A stretch of 5,202 nt of DNA, from contig JALRBM010000061.1 of NCBI GenBank assembly GCA_023257755.1, forward strand, positions 1 through 5,202, read 5' to 3'. A program made the position numbers and the translations under genes. Positions within the stretch are counted from its first letter, which is position 1. Every line of letters starts with the position of its first letter. Shown here piece after piece: positions 1-5,165 of the stretch. Source of the stretch: Candidatus Saccharimonadia bacterium (GTDB lineage Bacteria; Patescibacteriota; Saccharimonadia; Saccharimonadales; Saccharimonadaceae). A model generated the notes under the pieces. That model worked only from the letters and a program-made list of their open reading frames with translations. It ran no database searches and was not told the origin of the DNA.

Positions 1-941
1 TCACGGAGGCGCTAAGGGATCGGGCGACGAAGCTTATTGAAGGTGTTCATCGAGATAACGGCTACCATGCGGTGGCTCTCACCAAGCTAAAAAGTGGCAC
101 CTGGTTACAGTTCGATCCTAATTTTGAAGCCTCGGCAGTGCTAGGAGAGGGCGAAAGCGTCTCGTTTGATCAGGCGCGGGAATATCTGGAAAGTCTAAAA
201 GATATTGCGCCTGGTCTGGAGACAACGGTATTTAGTAGGCTGGGGACCCTTAGTGATGTGGCACGGATGATGCTAGACACCGGGCATCCTTCGACTATAG
301 CCGAACCGTCGGCTATTCGGGCAATCCTGTTGGACCCCTCCCGTGAATCTGTCACGCAGCGATTGAAGGAGTGTGTGATGGATGCCTTTTTTGAAGCGCC
401 TCGGGAAGTTGAGTATCTCGCCAATCTGTGGTCCGATTATAGTGGCATGCAAGGCGGGCGGGATTATGATGAGCCCGGCGGCAGAGGTTTTTACGCAGTA
501 TTCAATAAATATATTCTCGGCTCGTCACCTGTGGATGCCTTTTTGGACAGATGTCAGAAGGATGAACGTTATCTGGAGCGTCGGATTGAGGATCTTCGCG
601 CACTCCCCCTTATGGTACTTGGGTGGTATGCGCTTGACGGAATGCATATTACAAATGAGAGGATTGCTAACCATATTGCCCTAGAGGTCGGCAGGCCAGC
701 GGCGCGAATAGGCGCGGCAGTTTTAAACGATTTCGCCTCGTACTGTGACGACCGGCTTAGTCCTAGTTTCCGACTTTCCCACTGGAGCAGCCACATTCCT
801 ATTACAGAGGCTTCTTATAGAAGGGGGTGTTCGGAGACGCAGGATGAAGTCCTGATAAACAATGCTAAATGGCTCCGGACTGGTTTGCGTTATAATAAAG
901 ATTATGATATAGTAAATTTACTCCTGGAACCCCAGGATTGA
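1..941 (+). CDS. C39-like cysteine peptidase with unrecognised C-terminal region (5' end outside window)
   Basis: The frame is open to the window edge (first full codon at 3, 312 residues visible, TGA stop at 939-941), so the start lies upstream. A GTG at 72 could be taken as a start, but it has no Shine-Dalgarno sequence and would split a motif that reads GYHAVALTKLKSGTWLQFDPN. The His (66-68) and the Asp of DPN (114-116), one beta-hairpin apart, match the His/Asp half of papain-fold C39-like peptidases. The catalytic Cys would lie before the window. The remaining ~270 residues are mostly helical-looking and rich in acidic and aromatic residues. A stretch around ITNERIANHIALEVGRPAAR resembles a winged-helix or HTH segment, but only loosely. 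I do not recognise this part. A transglutaminase-type fold also uses His...Asp and is the main alternative. Codon use is mixed and turns AT-rich near the end, in sharp contrast to the next ORF. Substrate and localisation cannot be told without the N-terminus. Confidence 0.75.
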   Translation, partial: TEALRDRATKLIEGVHRDNGYHAVALTKLKSGTWLQFDPNFEASAVLGEGESVSFDQAREYLESLKDIAPGLETTVFSRLGTLSDVARMMLDTGHPSTIAEPSAIRAILLDPSRESVTQRLKECVMDAFFEAPREVEYLANLWSDYSGMQGGRDYDEPGGRGFYAVFNKYILGSSPVDAFLDRCQKDERYLERRIEDLRALPLMVLGWYALDGMHITNERIANHIALEVGRPAARIGAAVLNDFASYCDDRLSPSFRLSHWSSHIPITEASYRRGCSETQDEVLINNAKWLRTGLRYNKDYDIVNLLLEPQD

Positions 942-952
942 CGCACACGATC

Positions 953-960
953 AGAGGAGA
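953..960 (+). promoter_or_regulatory. Strong Shine-Dalgarno of the small GC-rich ORF
   Basis: AGAGGAGA ends five bases before the ATG at 966; its GGAG core (956-959) is six bases from the ATG. This is the best ribosome binding site in the window and is the main support that the short ORF is translated. It lies in the 24-base gap after the upstream stop codon, so the two genes may share a transcript. No convincing promoter is visible in the gap. Confidence 0.75.
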
Positions 961-965
961 GTGCT

Positions 966-1154
966 ATGTCTGTTGTTGACCCCGATGGTCTGGACAAGCT
1001 GATCGCGAACACCCCCGGCATCGGCCGGAAGCTCGCGGCGAAGCTCCGCGAGGCGAACACCGCCCCCGCCGATGGCGAGGCCGCTGCCTCGGGCACCTCG
1101 CCCAGGGGCCACGGCGCGCCGCAGCCGGCGGCGATCGAGGTCGAGGGCCTCTAG
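966..1154 (+). CDS. Small 62-residue protein with a helix-hairpin-helix-like motif; unknown function
   Basis: The ORF runs from ATG 966 to TAG 1152-1154. Residues 9-32 contain LDKLIANTPGIGRKLAAKLR, which closely follows the helix-hairpin-helix pattern (helix, PGIG hairpin, Lys/Ala-rich helix) used for non-specific DNA backbone contact in RuvA-like and repair proteins. The rest (residues 33-62) is Ala/Gly/Pro-rich and looks disordered, ending in the acidic IEVEGL. Of 62 codons, 55 end in G or C, and from codon 9 onward only two end in A or T. This is far more GC-biased than any neighbour. Together with the T-less GC hairpin that follows, it suggests DNA from a high-GC donor such as an actinobacterium, although assembly chimerism cannot be excluded. 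An alternative reading is a short cationic amphipathic peptide; no double-Gly leader site, Cys or signal peptide is present. Expression is supported by the ribosome binding site, codon bias and terminator-like hairpin; function is unknown. Confidence 0.7.
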   Translation: MSVVDPDGLDKLIANTPGIGRKLAAKLREANTAPADGEAAASGTSPRGHGAPQPAAIEVEGL

Positions 1155-1169
1155 GACGTGTGAACGTCA

Positions 1170-1199
1170 TGGGTGGGGCGCCGCCACGCGCCCCACCTA
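1170..1199 (+). terminator. GC-rich hairpin terminator without T-run, downstream of the small ORF
   Basis: GGTGGGGCGC (1172-1181) and GCGCCCCACC (1188-1197) form a perfect 10-bp stem with loop CGCCAC. A G-T and a T-A pair (1171/1198, 1170/1199) extend it to 12. It starts 15 bases after the TAG. There is no T-run behind it, as is common for terminators of high-GC actinobacteria but less typical for a mid-GC genome. A smaller hairpin, GACGT-gtga-ACGTC at 1155-1168, sits directly after the stop codon. Transcript termination is inferred from position and stability only. Confidence 0.7.
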
Positions 1200-1213
1200 C
1201 GTCCCTGTACTTA

Positions 1214-1244
1214 AAAGAACATCGCATGCATAGCGATGTTCTTT
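1214..1244 (-). terminator. Terminator hairpin at the end of the minus-strand operon, possibly bidirectional
   Basis: AAAGAACATCGC (1214-1225) and GCGATGTTCTTT (1233-1244) form a perfect 12-bp stem with the 7-base loop ATGCATA. On the minus strand the stem begins in the stop codon of the pseudouridine synthase (1243-1245) and its descending arm ends in TTTT. It therefore works best as the terminator of that operon. On the plus strand the arm ends TTCTTTATATAT, so it may also stop any read-through from the converging plus-strand genes. Confidence 0.75.
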
Positions 1245-1932
1245 ATATATCGATAGGCTGTATGTCTCCTGATTTCAGATCGTGGAGACTGTACGGGCCA
1301 AAGTGCGTCCGGTGAAGCCTCGTTACCTCATAGCCTAGGGCTGCAAATGTGCGGCGGATTTGACGGTTACGACCTTCGTGCATCGTTACCTGCCAATCCT
1401 TTCTATTCTCATGGCCTATTCTTGTCAGTAGCAGCTTGCTCGGCCCATCTTCCAGCGTTAGTCCATAGTCGCTGATCATTTGCTGGTGCAGTGGTTCGAG
1501 CTCCCTGTCGAGACTGACTTCGTATAGCTTTACTTTTTTGAATTTAGGGTGGGTCATCCGGTGGGCAAAGTCGCCGTCATTTGTCAGGATGATGAGTCCC
1601 GAGCTGTCTTTGTCTAACCGCCCTACGGGTTTAAGCGCACGCAGGTCAACGGGGAGGAGTTCGTAGATAGTCGGCGTGTCACCTTGCCGGCGACGTGAGC
1701 AAACGTACCCGACGGGCTTATAGAGCATAATATAAGAGTGCTTTGCGTCGCTCTTAACTGGAGAGCCGTTGATTTCAATATGGTCGTCAGCTGAAACGCG
1801 ACTGCCTAAAAGGGCGATCGCGTGATTAACTCTTACCTTCCCCTTTTCGATCATCAGGTCGGCCTCACGCCGAGAAATACCCAGCTGAAGTGCCAGGTAT
1901 TTGTTAAGGCGGGTTGTCTCGGGTATTGACAT
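1243..1932 (-). CDS. 16S/23S rRNA pseudouridine synthase, RsuA/RluB family
   Basis: This 229-residue protein isomerises a specific uridine to pseudouridine in ribosomal RNA. Residues 8-36 (RLNKYLALQLGISRREADLM onward) form an S4 RNA-binding domain. The catalytic domain starts near residue 66 with the MLYKPVGYVCSRR strand, carries the family signature GRLDKDSSGLIILTNDGD with catalytic Asp107, and contains the late motif EGRNRQIRR (186-194). Length and domain order are normal for the RsuA/RluB/RluE/RluF group. An RluB-like role (23S helix near U2605) is most likely because that type is common in compact genomes, but sequence alone does not separate RluB from RsuA, so no symbol is given. The ATG at 1930-1932 is the only sensible start: the S4 domain begins six residues later. 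No Shine-Dalgarno sequence precedes it, unlike every other start here, and a perfect TATAAT lies eight bases upstream. It is last in the apparent kinase-regulator operon, 18 bases after the regulator stop; this link is probably positional rather than functional. Confidence 0.93.
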   Translation of the reverse strand: MSIPETTRLNKYLALQLGISRREADLMIEKGKVRVNHAIALLGSRVSADDHIEINGSPVKSDAKHSYIMLYKPVGYVCSRRRQGDTPTIYELLPVDLRALKPVGRLDKDSSGLIILTNDGDFAHRMTHPKFKKVKLYEVSLDRELEPLHQQMISDYGLTLEDGPSKLLLTRIGHENRKDWQVTMHEGRNRQIRRTFAALGYEVTRLHRTHFGPYSLHDLKSGDIQPIDI

Positions 1933-1940
1933 CGGTGGCT

Positions 1941-1949
1941 ATTATACCA
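1941..1949 (-). promoter_or_regulatory. Extended -10 promoter just upstream of the pseudouridine synthase
   Basis: On the minus strand TGG-TATAAT is a perfect extended -10 element. It lies in the 18-base gap after the regulator gene, and its upstream flank overlaps that gene's last codons. The -35 position (TCCTCA, 17 bases upstream) is poor, as extended -10 promoters tolerate. Transcription starting about seven bases downstream would begin at about 1934, one or two bases before the ATG, giving a practically leaderless mRNA. Its use is inferred. Confidence 0.55.
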
Positions 1950-1950
1950 G

Positions 1951-2904
1951 CTAAACGGCTGGTTGAGGACCACTGGACCCTGCAGGACGCGGTGTTTCCT
2001 CGAACTCTATGCCGGAACCCTCAGGTTGTTGAGGGGGAGCCTGCGGAGCCGGAGCGGGCGGTAGTGGTGGTTGAGCAGGAGCCGCTGGCGTAGGAGGAGT
2101 TGGTGGAAGAGGCGGACCCTGGGGAGCGGCCGCGACGGGCGCGGGTGGTGGAGGCGGCGCGACTGGAGCTGCCGGAGACGTAGGTGCTGGCGCCTGGGCC
2201 TGGCTTAGTTCTTGGTCCATAAGGGCGCTAATATCCGGCTTGCCGTCCTGCTGTCCAATTGGATGGATGATGCGCTCCCCGAGGCTTGCCGGGCGAGCGG
2301 TAGAAAATGGCGCGGTAGGCTGTGGCATCGCGGAATGAGCGTTGCTTGGAGGCACTGGTGCGCGCGGAGGCACCGCCGTAGGTTGGGAGGCTGGCTGAAC
2401 TGGTGCAGGTGGGACATTGGCCTGTGGTGCAGGCGTTGCGGCGGGAGCAGGCTGCCGCGCGGGAACCTCCGGAGCTGGGCGTACTGCGGCAGGCGCCGGA
2501 CTGGAAGCGAATGGCTGCGCCGCTCCGCTGACAGGAGCATCACCGAGGACTTCGTGGATTGTCCGAACAACATCTTCGATTCCGACCTGTGACTTGACTA
2601 GATAGCGGTCAGCGCCTAATGCTTCGCCGCGGGCACGCTGGTCTTCCGAACTTAGCGCGGTCATCATAATTACTTTGATGGTTTTGGTTTCGGTGGTCGA
2701 ACGCAGGATATCGAGCATGTCAAAACCGCTGATCTTTGGCATCATGACGTCGCTTACTATCAGTTGCGGCCGTTCCTTGATTGCCATAGCGAGCGCTTCC
2801 TCGCCGTCTCCTGCCGAAACGATATCGTACCCCTCGGCTAGTAGACGAACGCCATATATTTCGCGCAGACTTTTATCGTCTTCTACCAGTAGTATTTTGG
2901 TCAT
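1951..2904 (-). CDS. Response regulator: receiver domain plus long Pro/Ala-rich tail, no DNA-binding domain
   Basis: Residues 1-122 are a complete CheY-like receiver domain: acidic pocket Asp9/Asp10, phospho-acceptor Asp52 in SDVMMP, switch Thr82 and conserved Lys104. All key residues are present, so it should be phosphorylated, most simply by the kinase encoded just upstream in the same operon. Residues 125-317 are a low-complexity Pro/Ala/Gln tail with many PxP units and no recognisable HTH, GGDEF or other output domain. One non-repetitive island interrupts it (about 204-237, including ERIIHPIGQQDGKPDISALM) and looks like a short helix-forming interaction motif. The tail ends with an acidic patch (IEFEETPRP, 299-307). 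Output therefore probably runs through protein contacts, either via the receiver surface or the tail. The ATG at 2902-2904 has a GAGGG ribosome binding site four bases upstream and begins exactly at the canonical first strand (TKILLVEDD). The kinase also has a Pro-rich tail. Confidence 0.92.
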   Translation of the reverse strand: MTKILLVEDDKSLREIYGVRLLAEGYDIVSAGDGEEALAMAIKERPQLIVSDVMMPKISGFDMLDILRSTTETKTIKVIMMTALSSEDQRARGEALGADRYLVKSQVGIEDVVRTIHEVLGDAPVSGAAQPFASSPAPAAVRPAPEVPARQPAPAATPAPQANVPPAPVQPASQPTAVPPRAPVPPSNAHSAMPQPTAPFSTARPASLGERIIHPIGQQDGKPDISALMDQELSQAQAPAPTSPAAPVAPPPPPAPVAAAPQGPPLPPTPPTPAAPAQPPLPPAPAPQAPPQQPEGSGIEFEETPRPAGSSGPQPAV

Positions 2905-2920
2905 ATTACCCTCTATTGTA
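2905..2920 (-). promoter_or_regulatory. Ribosome binding site of the response regulator, with a possible weak internal -10
   Basis: AGAGGG (2909-2914, minus strand) is four bases from the ATG and supports the chosen start. Directly upstream, TACAAT (2915-2920) resembles a -10 element, but no matching -35 is visible. A transcript from it would begin inside the ribosome binding site, so I treat it as probably fortuitous. The 54-base gap to the kinase has no terminator-like hairpin, which favours co-transcription. Confidence 0.5.
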
Positions 2921-2958
2921 CATACGGGCGGTAAAAATTACTATACCCCTTATGGTTT

Positions 2959-4953
2959 TTAACGGCGCGGCGGAATAGGAATACCATCCGTGCGGTTTCG
3001 CCGGTATTGGTCCGGGTTTTGTTCGATCGCAGTAAGAGGGACGTTAGGGTGAGCATTGGCAGGTGAATCGGAGATGACGGGCGGTTCCGGCGCAGGTGCC
3101 TGCTGGAATGTTTGCAGCTGCTGGGCAACAGTATTAGCCGGTACATTGGTATACGTTGCTTCGCCCATCGGTGGCGTGGGTTGGGCTGGTGCAATCGGCG
3201 GGCTTGGCGGTGAAGGTGCTACAGGTTGAGGTGGCGAAACGGGAGGTTCGGCTGGCACTGCGACCGCTGGATCGGCCATAGCAACGGTTTGGACGTTGGT
3301 AATGATTTGATTCCCTCCCAAGTTGGCCGATTCGATGATGCGAGTGGCTTCCTCGTGTGAGATTCGGGGCACTTCTACGTAAAACGTACTTCCCTGCTTA
3401 TATTCACTTTCTAGCCAAATCCGTCCGCCCATTGCTTCAACCAGCTTTCGTGAAAGATAGAGCCCAAGACCGGTGCCGCCGATTTCGCGCGTATCACTGT
3501 TATCGACGCGGTAAAACTTTTGGAAAAGGTGTCCTTGATCCTCTTTTGGAATGCCGATACCGCTGTCGGCGATGCTGATGACGATATGGTCCTCGTCGCC
3601 ATTGATATCGACGACAACCTCGCCCTTCGGTGTATATTTGATAGCATTTTCAACGAGGTTTGACGATACTTCCCGCAGATGGTCGTTATCGACGTTCGCG
3701 TAATAAACAGGGTTCAAGCGCCGCCCACCACCGTCTTCCTGATTATCGGGGTTAGGCTTGAATAAGACGCGCAGACCTTTTTCGGTAGCTTTTGGTCGCA
3801 GTCCGTCAACGATCTCTTCCATAAAGGCAACGACATCCACGACTTTCGGGTTATTGGACAAGCGGTGGTCGTCGGCCTTACTGACGTCAAGGAGGTCCTG
3901 GAACAGGCGCCCTAGGTGCTGGGCGGATTCGTGGGCTTTGGTGATAAATTCCCGCGCCTTTTCGTCGATTTGGGCCGTTTGAGGGTTAAGCGCCAGACCC
4001 AAGTAGCCCTCGATTGAGGCGACCGGCGTGCGCATTTCGTGGCTGGCCGTGCTGATGAACTCGGCTTGTTCGCGCTCCTCGGCCTTTTCCTTGGTGATAT
4101 CCCGAAATACCACGATAACTCCGGCACCAAGGGCACCGACAGGTGAAACGACAAGGGCGACCAGCAGTTTTTTGCCAGAGTTGGTGATAATGGTAAGATC
4201 CTTCGATTCTTCTTCCTTGTTCGTGGCCAGGACCTTGGCGATGGGGTCGCTTGCAGAGGTTAGTTCCGCCCCATCTTTATCGGTCAGCTTAAGAACGGAT
4301 TTGTAGTCGAGGGCCAACGCGTCCTGCTTACCCCAGCCTATAATTTGCTGCGCCGCTGGATTGATCAGCTGGATGGTTCCTTGGGCGTCGAGGGCAATGA
4401 CTCCGTCGGCGATAGCGTTAATGACCACCTCCGCCTTCCCTGCTACCTGACTGAGTTCGGTGGCAAGTTCTTTATACGCCTTGTCGCCCGAATCGTTCTC
4501 TTCGCTTTTCTTGTGCCATATTAAATAACTTACTACCAAAGGAAGCTCGCCAGTAAGGACGATGGTCATGATCGCTTCCCTGGAGAGCGTTCCGCCGGTT
4601 GCCTGGAGGAGTAAGTATAGCGTGACGGCTGCAAAAAGCGGGAGTAATCCATACGCCCCGAAGATACCGGAAAAAATGGCGATGACCATCCACAGTGCGA
4701 TAAATGGCGATGAGACGCCGCCCGTCTCCAGGATTAAGACCGATACCATGGCGGCCAATAAGGCGAAGGCGCCCAGTGATGTCCAGGGGATGTATTTTTT
4801 TGGCGCCCATAAGTACGAAACAAATCCGGTGGTGAGAGCAAATCCGGCTAAAACGGCGGCGATATCTGTGACGAGCAGGGCCGCTCCGATGCTTTTGACA
4901 TCGGCAAAATACGCCCAAAAATACAGCGCTAACATGACGGCTGCCACAACCAT
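2959..4953 (-). CDS. Membrane PAS sensor histidine kinase with Pro-rich C-terminal tail
   Basis: This 664-residue kinase has, in order: about six hydrophobic membrane segments (roughly 1-19, 22-48, 58-76, 82-99, 101-118, 126-146) with short loops and no large extracellular sensor domain; a PAS domain (about 173-285, IADGVIALDAQGTIQLINPA); a HisKA dimerisation domain with phospho-acceptor His305 in STASHEMRTP; and a full HATPase domain with N box (Asn432-Asn436, NLVENAIKY), G1 box DSGIGIP (463-469), F box FQKFYR (477-482) and G2 box GGTGLGL (492-498). All catalytic motifs are intact. The input is presumably a membrane or PAS-bound signal. After residue 560 comes a Pro/Ala-rich tail with an ordered-looking island (GEATYTNVPANTVAQQLQTF, 597-616) and a basic end (YRRNRTDGIPIPPRR). 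Such a tail is unusual for a kinase and is mirrored in the regulator encoded 54 bases downstream. The ATG at 4951-4953 has GAGG five bases upstream. The frame stays open 22 codons further and encodes a basic segment (RFWHRR) just before the first membrane segment, so a non-ATG upstream start is possible. Confidence 0.93.
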   Translation of the reverse strand: MVVAAVMLALYFWAYFADVKSIGAALLVTDIAAVLAGFALTTGFVSYLWAPKKYIPWTSLGAFALLAAMVSVLILETGGVSSPFIALWMVIAIFSGIFGAYGLLPLFAAVTLYLLLQATGGTLSREAIMTIVLTGELPLVVSYLIWHKKSEENDSGDKAYKELATELSQVAGKAEVVINAIADGVIALDAQGTIQLINPAAQQIIGWGKQDALALDYKSVLKLTDKDGAELTSASDPIAKVLATNKEEESKDLTIITNSGKKLLVALVVSPVGALGAGVIVVFRDITKEKAEEREQAEFISTASHEMRTPVASIEGYLGLALNPQTAQIDEKAREFITKAHESAQHLGRLFQDLLDVSKADDHRLSNNPKVVDVVAFMEEIVDGLRPKATEKGLRVLFKPNPDNQEDGGGRRLNPVYYANVDNDHLREVSSNLVENAIKYTPKGEVVVDINGDEDHIVISIADSGIGIPKEDQGHLFQKFYRVDNSDTREIGGTGLGLYLSRKLVEAMGGRIWLESEYKQGSTFYVEVPRISHEEATRIIESANLGGNQIITNVQTVAMADPAVAVPAEPPVSPPQPVAPSPPSPPIAPAQPTPPMGEATYTNVPANTVAQQLQTFQQAPAPEPPVISDSPANAHPNVPLTAIEQNPDQYRRNRTDGIPIPPRR

Positions 4954-4958
4954 GACAG

Positions 4959-4962
4959 CCTC
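4959..4962 (-). promoter_or_regulatory. Ribosome binding site supporting the histidine kinase ATG
   Basis: GAGG lies five bases before the ATG at 4953 on the minus strand. A competing purine tract, AGGGGG (5012-5017), lies farther upstream in the same open frame but is followed at suitable distance only by ATC, not by a normal start codon. Confidence 0.5.
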
Positions 4963-5044
4963 ACAAATTCGGCGATGCCAAAAACGTGTCAGTGCTAGCG
5001 GTTTGATACTGCCCCCTATTTAGTGCAAGTTACTTATGCCTATC

Positions 5045-5073
5045 ATTATGCCAATAACCGCCCTGGTATGCAA
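5045..5073 (-). promoter_or_regulatory. Probable promoter of the kinase-regulator operon
   Basis: On the minus strand TTGCAT (5068-5073) and CATAAT (5045-5050) are separated by exactly 17 bases. The -10 is preceded by TGG, making it an extended -10. Transcription would start near 5038, leaving a leader of about 85 bases to the ATG at 4953. The leader shows no clear riboswitch or attenuator structure. The match is moderate at the -35. Confidence 0.55.
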
Positions 5074-5103
5074 GGTAGCCGCCTCAATGCGACAACTATT
5101 TTA

Positions 5104-5132
5104 TTGACTTTATGAAATCACTTTGATAAATT
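5104..5132 (+). promoter_or_regulatory. Probable promoter of the TetR-family gene
   Basis: TTGACT (5104-5109), a 17-base spacer and TAAATT (5127-5132) with TGA just before it form a -35 plus extended -10 promoter. The -10 runs into the left arm of the inverted repeat at 5129-5154, so a bound repressor would block polymerase. Predicted start of transcription is near 5139. Confidence 0.6.
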
Positions 5133-5154
5133 AGTGAATGAATATTCACTAATT
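5129..5154. promoter_or_regulatory. Inverted-repeat operator, probable TetR-family binding site
   Basis: AATTAGTGAAT (5129-5139) and ATTCACTAATT (5144-5154) are perfect 11-bp inverted arms around a 4-base spacer, GAAT. The repeat overlaps the -10 and the predicted transcription start and ends just before the ribosome binding site of the next gene. Position, symmetry and AGTGAA/TTCACT half-sites are typical of TetR-family autoregulatory operators. It lies 56 bases upstream of the divergent kinase -35, so direct control of that operon is less likely. Confidence 0.75.
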
Positions 5155-5165
5155 GAGGCATTATC

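Noticed and set aside
72..74. GTG as the start of the first gene
   Set aside because: No Shine-Dalgarno sequence precedes it and it would cut the GYHAVAL motif with the catalytic-type His; the frame is open to the window edge.
922..937. Hairpin TCCTGG-AACC-CCAGGA at the end of the first gene as a terminator or attachment site
   Set aside because: Six pairs only, located inside the last codons before the stop, no T-run, and no direct-repeat copy found at the other side of the GC-rich segment.
964..1227. Minus-strand ORF of 87 codons across the GC-rich island
   Set aside because: It is the Arg/Pro/Gly-rich shadow expected opposite GC-biased coding sequence, has no ribosome binding site, and runs through the GC hairpin; the plus-strand ORF has the ribosome binding site and codon bias.
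1947..1962. Small inverted repeat CCAGC-N6-GCTGG at the end of the regulator gene as terminator
   Set aside because: Only five pairs, no T-run on the minus strand, and the element runs directly into the extended -10 of the next gene.
1951..2530. Repetitive GC-rich stretch as a tandem-repeat array or CRISPR-like element
   Set aside because: The repetition is of Pro/Ala codons without a fixed unit length, and no regular spacers exist; it is a coding low-complexity linker.
2205..2605. Several overlapping ORFs on both strands opposite or out of frame with the regulator tail
   Set aside because: GC-rich low-complexity Pro/Ala codons suppress stops in other frames; none has a convincing ribosome binding site or protein-like composition, and the receiver frame is unambiguous.
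4562..5023. Plus-strand ORF of 153 codons opposite the kinase membrane region
   Set aside because: It is the antisense shadow of membrane-segment codons; the kinase frame has full domain support and the shadow has no matching family.
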